64,000 nucleotides of DNA from Ceratobasidium sp. AG-K (lineage: Eukaryota; Basidiomycota; Agaricomycetes; Cantharellales; Ceratobasidiaceae), in contig JAWNGF010000015.1 in the NCBI GenBank assembly GCA_037039685.1, positions 635,001-699,000 on the forward strand, in the 5' to 3' direction. The stretch's first letter is position 1; the number at the start of each line of letters is the position of its first letter. The position numbers and the translations under genes are program-made. The notes beneath the pieces are model-generated. The model did not search any database and was not told where the DNA came from. It worked only from the letters and a program-made list of their open reading frames with translations. Below are positions 58,673 through 64,000 of this stretch, one piece after another.

Positions 58673-61581
58673 TCACATAATGACCGACAATTCCACCGTC
58701 GCCGAGGATGTCAATATATCTCCGCCGGATGGCTCTTTCGCAATGTCTCTCGTTTCATTCCATTCATCCCATTCCTTCTGCCATAAAGGGTTCTGTACTG
58801 AGCATATGGGTGTTGCGTCTCCCCTGCACCGATAATGAAGCCCTCGTACAGGATCAGGTATATCATGCCTACAAAATAACAGTAATCAAATATATGGCAG
58901 CAGAAGCGATGCAGTTCACTTACACGTCCTCTAGATGAGTCAACACGAGCTCCGTCGTGTTTGAATATTCACCGTTCAGCGTGCAAAGAATGCACACTGT
59001 GGGACGCAGTCCAAACAAAGGTGGGCCTAGGTCGCTCGCAGCGGCAGCCAACTCAGCCTCCGCACTCGACAGGGTACGAACCAAGGGCTTTGGGTTGGTC
59101 GTCGAACTAATATCGTGGATATTCCGGAACACAATAGAGTGACTTGACTTTTGCTTGGGGCACATTGCTGCTCTCACATTCCAGTTGAAAATCGAGTGCA
59201 TGTAATGCGAGAGCTATAGCCCGAATGGTCGATGAATGGTTGTCAAAATAATCAGGGCAATGCTATGCACTTACCAAAGAATCCCAATCCCCAACCTTGC
59301 ATCCCCCGCACCTCCCGCACGTAAAGACCGGTCCCATCATAGAAAGCTCGAGATGCGTAACATCCGGCATGCCAATACATGTCAACAATCCTTTGGTTAC
59401 AGTAGACATTTCTACTTTGAAGGCATATTGCTCGGGATCGTCAATTCGAGCCACGGAGTTTGTATGCCAATTCAAAGCGCGATAGTCTTTCGTTGAAGAG
59501 GCAATATTAGGGTATCGGTGCAATGTGACGGCCCCCAAGGCACTAGTCAAGGTACTGTCCTCCGGTTTCGGCAACCTTTTAAAAATGGTGTCGGCACGAA
59601 GTAATAGACGAGTGTTAAGAGAAAGATGTTGGACTACATCCGCGCTGCCTTGGACCTAAGTATGTGAGTTAAATTTATTGCTAGTACACATTATGACGTA
59701 TGTATCGGCAATCAAACGCACCTTGAGAACTACGACATGACCTTTCTCTTCCACGTTAGCCCCATAGCCTTTCACGAGCCGAGACTCAATGTCGGCTCGC
59801 CACTCAAGTACTCTTCGCTCAAGCTGCGGTCTGCGTTCGTTGAATATCTCCTCGACACGTTCAAGACTAATATCCTCTTCGTGGGCATCCTTCAGAAAGT
59901 CCCATTCCAAGACGACTGGCAGCTGCGGGAATGGGTTTGGAAAGTGCGTCGCCAAGAAGGACGGGGTCTTTTGTTCATCCGAAGCAACTGCCGCAAGGGT
60001 ATCTATAATTGCCTGGTACGGATGCATCTCGCGTTTGACGCCGCAGAGTAGCTGATTTAGCCTGGCGTATCGCTGGTGTAAGCGTTGGATCCTCTCAGCC
60101 TCCTGGATCCTTAACCGGTTTCCTTCAAGGAGTTGAGTGAGCTTGGGAAGTATATTTACCCAGACTGGTAACGTTAACTTAGCGCCTATGAGAGACGAGG
60201 GCTTAACTAAAACGCGTACTTCGTTCAGTCAGAGGCTTAGATACCTCGACTAGGGCCTTCCACAGTTTTGCATGCTCCCGATCAAAGACCAGCTCTTTCT
60301 CCTCCCACCCAAGTCCGATTAGCTTCTCGTGAATGCTTAAACGTACGGTTCATCAAGTTAGCTTCTTCATTTTTCACCTCGGTTCAATTTAATCTTACGC
60401 ATCTCGCCTCCCCTGCTTGGCTTCTTCCAATTCAGTTGCACGAGACAACAGGCTTGAGGCAATAAATTATTGTAACCGATGAGCTTCCTATTCGAGCAAA
60501 TAGTCAACGAGGATGGGGAACCAACGGGACAAATATTCTACCTTCGTTCGCTCTTCCACCACTAACTTGAGTTCTTGCTCCCATTGCGCTAACCCTGCCA
60601 AGTCATCGTTTGCCTTGAACTCGCTATCCTGGCGAGTTACATCCGCCAAGACATCCCGGAAGCACCAAGGCAACTTCTCAGCATAACGCCGACTGAGAGG
60701 AGACTTCGCTTTGGGTTTAATGACTAAGCTTGCATCAGGTATTGAGAAGAAACATCGGATTCCACAGCCATACCTGGTGAAGCGACCACAAAATGGTAGT
60801 TAATATTCCTGGTAAAAGTCGGCGGAGGAACTTCTTCCAGCCTGAGGACGAGTGAGCTCGTATCACATACTACAGACATATACGGACGTAGTATCCCGAC
60901 ATATTGTGCACAGGCGTGCACGCAAGTATGGGTCTGGTTGAGCCATCGCTAGGGTGCCGCACAGCTAAACAATGAATTAACACACTTCCCCCGAGAGGTT
61001 AGGTTGCACCCACAGTACATGTTTTAGTGAATAATAGCGCCGCGTACTTCGGCTCTGACATTCCAGTCAAACAAGGAGGGAGATCCGGTACGTTACGTAG
61101 TGCACATTTCCAGATCGAAAGCGCTGATCTTTTCAAAAGGATTGTGCGGAAAATTTTGTTTGTTCGTGTCAGAGAGATCAAGTCGCCAGGAGTAATATGA
61201 CACGCGATCTACAGACACTGTTACCACCCAACACACTTCCTCGACACCGAGTTACAACTTACCTCGGCGAAGATTTCCAGCGGCATCTGCATTATACCTT
61301 GCAGCCTACCGAGTTTTCCTCGCACGTACTTCTTACGCTGTGGCTTGGACCGTACTTTACTAGTACGAGCACGCTTCGACTTGGTCGCGGAGTACTCATC
61401 TTCTACAGAAAGGTGATCGTCGTCTGATTGGTCAAACTCCACCTGTTCTGCCACCGGGGACAAGTTCAGAGCTATGTTCATCACGGAAAAGCCTTCGCCT
61501 CACCAATATCTTCCTGGAGTTCTATCGCATCGATTTAGTTAGACCGTGAAGGGCGTGGGGCTGCTCACCATAATCGCTCAT
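58673..61581 (-). CDS. F-box / zinc-finger protein, paralogue 2 (752 codons, one in-frame stop)
   Basis: Exons (minus): 61581-61569, 61471-61263, 61208-61014, 60964-60888, 60841-60774, 60723-60542, 60487-60399, 60335-60220, 60164-59722, 59655-59275, 59213-58924, 58868-58673. All introns are GT-AG and all phases join. Codon 255 is TAA (60467-60469), so it is either a young pseudogene or read differently there. Domains: basic linker, F-box at about 66-112 (MQMPLEIFAEIA, LISLTRTNKIFRTIL), a zinc ribbon (Cys138, 141, 158, 161), helical middle (HPYQAIIDTLAA), a C2H2-like finger (Cys577, 580, His594) and a second one (Cys665, 668, His684, 689). F-box proteins recruit targets to SCF ubiquitin ligases; the target is unknown. 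The first intron may be split, with start at 61484 as an alternative. Confidence 0.8.
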
Positions 61582-61994
61582 GGCTGCTGCAGGGGTTGGG
61601 TGAACTGGTGGGTGCCTATGTATTTTGGTTCAGTTTGTTCTATCAGTGAGATCTGTCAAGTTGCGTAGCGATACGAGACGAATGGGGAATTGAATAGGTG
61701 GTGGTGGAAGCCAGGAAGCCGAAGGGGGAAGGGTTGCCGTCGATCAATTGCTGAGTGAGATATTGCTGACCAATTGTGGCGCGTCAGAGGCACGCCAGCG
61801 GGGGAACTTGAAGTTGACTTGCGTGCAATCAGCTTCTAGTCTCGTAGCTCACGGCCATACTGTAAGCTCGTTCGGTAGAGCTTGGTGGTCCACTTCTTAG
61901 TATAAATTGGAAACATTTCAATATTTCATTTCTTTATTGACAATTGACGTCGTACGTCATTCTCCACACGTCAAGCGCACCGTTGCGTAACCGG
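61582..61994. promoter_or_regulatory. promoter of paralogue 2 and 3' region of paralogue 3
   Basis: This is the 413-bp spacer between two tandem genes. It holds the duplicated block with CCGTCGAT and the CCAAT box (61737-61782), and AATAAA on the minus strand at 61933-61938, a likely poly(A) signal 57-62 nt after the stop of paralogue 3. No gene seen. Confidence 0.6.
61933..61938 (-). promoter_or_regulatory. AATAAA poly(A) signal of paralogue 3
   Basis: The minus strand reads AATAAA about 57-62 nt after the TGA stop at 61995-61997. Position and sequence fit a eukaryotic 3'-end signal. Confidence 0.5.
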
Positions 61995-64000
61995 TCAGCC
62001 ACACGTGGCTTCGTGCCCAGAACCTGTGAGCGAAGTGGGGCTGGAAATCTTATGGAAATCTTCAGCATCGTGATATGCATCCCATCTCTTGCACCACTCC
62101 ACGTCGTCAAGCGCACAAAATGAACCTTGATCATCACTGCTTGCGAAGTGAATATTCTCGACCGCGTCAACAATCCCATGGCTGAAGGTCTGGTCGTCAG
62201 CAAAGATCTTATGAGTCCCAACCTTGTCACTTACACGTCTGATAGATGAATCCGTAGTTGGTGCAAAGGGGAGGTAGATGCTGGGCGATCAGATATGCAG
62301 AGCAAACAACTTGAGACCGAACCGGTAGCAGGGTCCGTTGCGAGCAACGATTCCAAGTAGGCATCATCCAACAGCTTGGCTTCATGATACGGCAGGACAC
62401 GGACAAACCTACGAAGGTCGTCTGGTGCCCTCAAGTCATGGATATTTCGAACTGGAACCGGGTAGCGAGTTTGTCTAATGAGCTGGGCGCTCGCTTCGAC
62501 AGCATGCAGCCTCAGTGCCTCTCGGTAGTGACAAATCTATAAAGATAGAAAAGGTAAGTATAATTTTTTGTAACTTCTCAAAAGCGTACAATGTTGTCCC
62601 AAGTACAAGGCCAGGGGCTGAAATTGCCACATCGCCCGCATACAAATACCCGGCCCATCCAGATGAGCTCGACATGCGCAATGTTCACCATGTTCATCTC
62701 CTTGAGTAGTACTTTCACGATGTATTCTACCTCGGTGCTGCGGCGGTATTCCTCTGGCCGGATATTCGCCAGGCTCTCTGTTTGGCTATCATGAGAGGAT
62801 GATGAGTATTGGTGATTTGGAGGCCATGACGCAATCTTGGGAAAATGTTGTTTGAAGAGCGGTAAAAGGTCATCGTCTTTCCCACGCATAAATATCGTGT
62901 CCGCTCGAAGGAGAAATCGAGTGGTTCGAGAGAAATGCCGAGTCAAATCTGTGTTGCCTAGGATCTATGGGACGACGATAAAACACCTTTCCGTGGTAGA
63001 AGCTCTAGAGACGTACTGTCACGATCACTTCTGGGCCGCTTTCATGTAATTCGGCACCATATTGCTGGATCAACTTGGATTCAATACTGGATCTCCATTC
63101 TAATAGGCTCCAGTATAGCTTCGCGCGCCCAAGTTCAAAAAGTTCGCCAACACGTTCGAGATTAATATCATCTTCGTAAATTTCTTTCATACATTCCCAT
63201 TCCAAGGCGGTTGTTGTGTCTGGGAACGGAGTAGAAAGGCAGTCTTCAAGCTGAACCCTATCGGATAGAGGTGAGTCGCCGGAACCCCATTTTGGGAGTG
63301 CTTCGAGAATTTCTTGGTATGGGTGCATTTCTTGTTTGACCTCAAACAAAAGCTTCTCAAGCTTGTTGCATCTTTCCCGCTGACGTAGCCGTTTTTGTTG
63401 ACTTCTAGCCTCCTGAATGCGAGCTCGGTTTTTTGTAAGTAAAGCCACAAGTTTGGGAAGGATATTCGTCCAGACTAATAGCTGAAACTGAGCTATGTAT
63501 AGCTAGAGGCAATCTTAGTGCTTGCTCTTACCGCGTTCCGTGAGAGGTTTTGATACATGAACCAACGCATTCCAAGATTTTTTAGAATCGCCGGAAAAAT
63601 GCAGTTCGGAATCTTCCCAACCCAGCTCAATTAGCCTCTTGTGGATGCTATATATGCGTATAGTGACGATAAGCACCATATCCTTATCATGAAAAGCAAC
63701 GGTGACATACGCGCTGCGTCTCTCCTGTTTGATGTCCTGTAGTTCAGCCGAACGATTCCACGCCAAAGAGTGGATGTACCGCAGTAATTCACGACCCTCC
63801 TGTAGAATGGTCTCAGCGCGGCACACTTTGCGATGCCTTGTCCATCGATCACCTCTGCTCGAATCTCAATTATGGATGCAAGCGCTCGCTCCCATTTTAT
63901 CATTCCTTCGAAATCTTCATCTAGAAGAAACTTGGCACGCCGACTGACCACATCTTCCATGTCCCTACGCAGGCAGAAACGCGTTGCGCCCCGGGTGTGA
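61995..64000 (-). CDS. F-box / zinc-finger family protein, paralogue 3 (5' end outside the window)
   Basis: Exons (minus): >64000-63853, 63799-63711, 63647-63532, 63474-63017, 62964-62590, 62536-62235, 62181-61995. All introns are GT-AG (52-63 nt), phases join, and no stop interrupts. The exons of 89 and 116 nt and the intron of 63 nt have exactly the sizes of the same parts in paralogue 2. Domains in the visible part: helical block (MIKWERALASIIEIRAE), IHKRLIELGWEDSELHF, HPYQEILEALP, a C2H2-like finger FVCGRCG...ICHY, and a second one CLLC...HLSDVH. The C-terminal exon differs from paralogue 2 after HGIVDAVENIHF. The F-box part would lie beyond the right edge; its presence is inferred from paralogue 2. 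Confidence 0.85.

Noticed and set aside
1..64000. CRISPR arrays, bacterial operons, ribosome binding sites, rRNA
   Set aside because: No regularly spaced direct repeats and no rRNA sequence seen. Intron-bearing genes show this is eukaryotic nuclear DNA.

Overview
The window looks like a repeat-choked stretch of a filamentous basidiomycete nuclear genome. An Agaricomycete such as Rhizoctonia is my inference, not proven. The reasons are Ty3/gypsy elements with chromodomain integrases, multi-exon genes whose introns are mostly 46-70 nt, and a tandem F-box family. Nothing bacterial or organellar was seen. LTR families are named A to E locally.

From 1 to about 37.3 kb almost everything is transposable-element DNA. 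In order: the 3' half of a family-A Ty3 element with its 3' LTR (1-3873); a fungal DDE transposase relic, three foldback repeats and a pogo-like DDE_1 relic (4.2-8.6 kb); a Ty3 pol fragment cut by a stack of LTRs of families A, B, C and C again, all in reverse orientation (9.6-11.6 kb); a reverse family-C element (to 15.5 kb); a reverse family-D element with both LTRs (15508-22322); a forward family-B 3' half (to 25.2 kb); a reverse family-B gag and its 5' LTR, which is itself split by two family-E insertions (25.2-30.8 kb); and a second family-A element (30.8-37.3 kb). The 3' LTR of that last element carries a nested solo LTR. It abuts a Tc1/mariner relic. Several insertions show 5-bp target-site duplications, so the relative order of events can be read. 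Most coding regions carry stops, frameshifts or lost catalytic residues. The older elements look CpG-poor, as expected from methylation-driven decay.

From about 37.6 kb the DNA is CpG-rich host-type sequence. A repeat-rich intergenic stretch holds short foldback elements, including a 0.7-kb element with 289-bp arms. Two genes are then divergently arranged: a five-exon atypical protein kinase (minus, 43971-45382) and an eight-exon coiled-coil protein of unknown function (plus, 45931-47356). About 8 kb follows with no convincing gene apart from a tRNA-like/SINE head. At the right end (55470-64000) is a minus-strand tandem array of three paralogues coding for F-box proteins with a zinc ribbon and two C2H2-like fingers. 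The first is a decayed pseudogene, the second is complete except for one in-frame stop, and the third is open and runs off the window.

The best candidate for something undescribed is an extra acidic, tryptophan-rich ORF located 3' of the chromodomain. Homologues of it recur in the divergent family-B and family-C elements, with a counterpart in family A, which suggests a maintained accessory gene. The tandem F-box/zinc-finger array, caught in successive stages of decay, is the main host-side item of interest.
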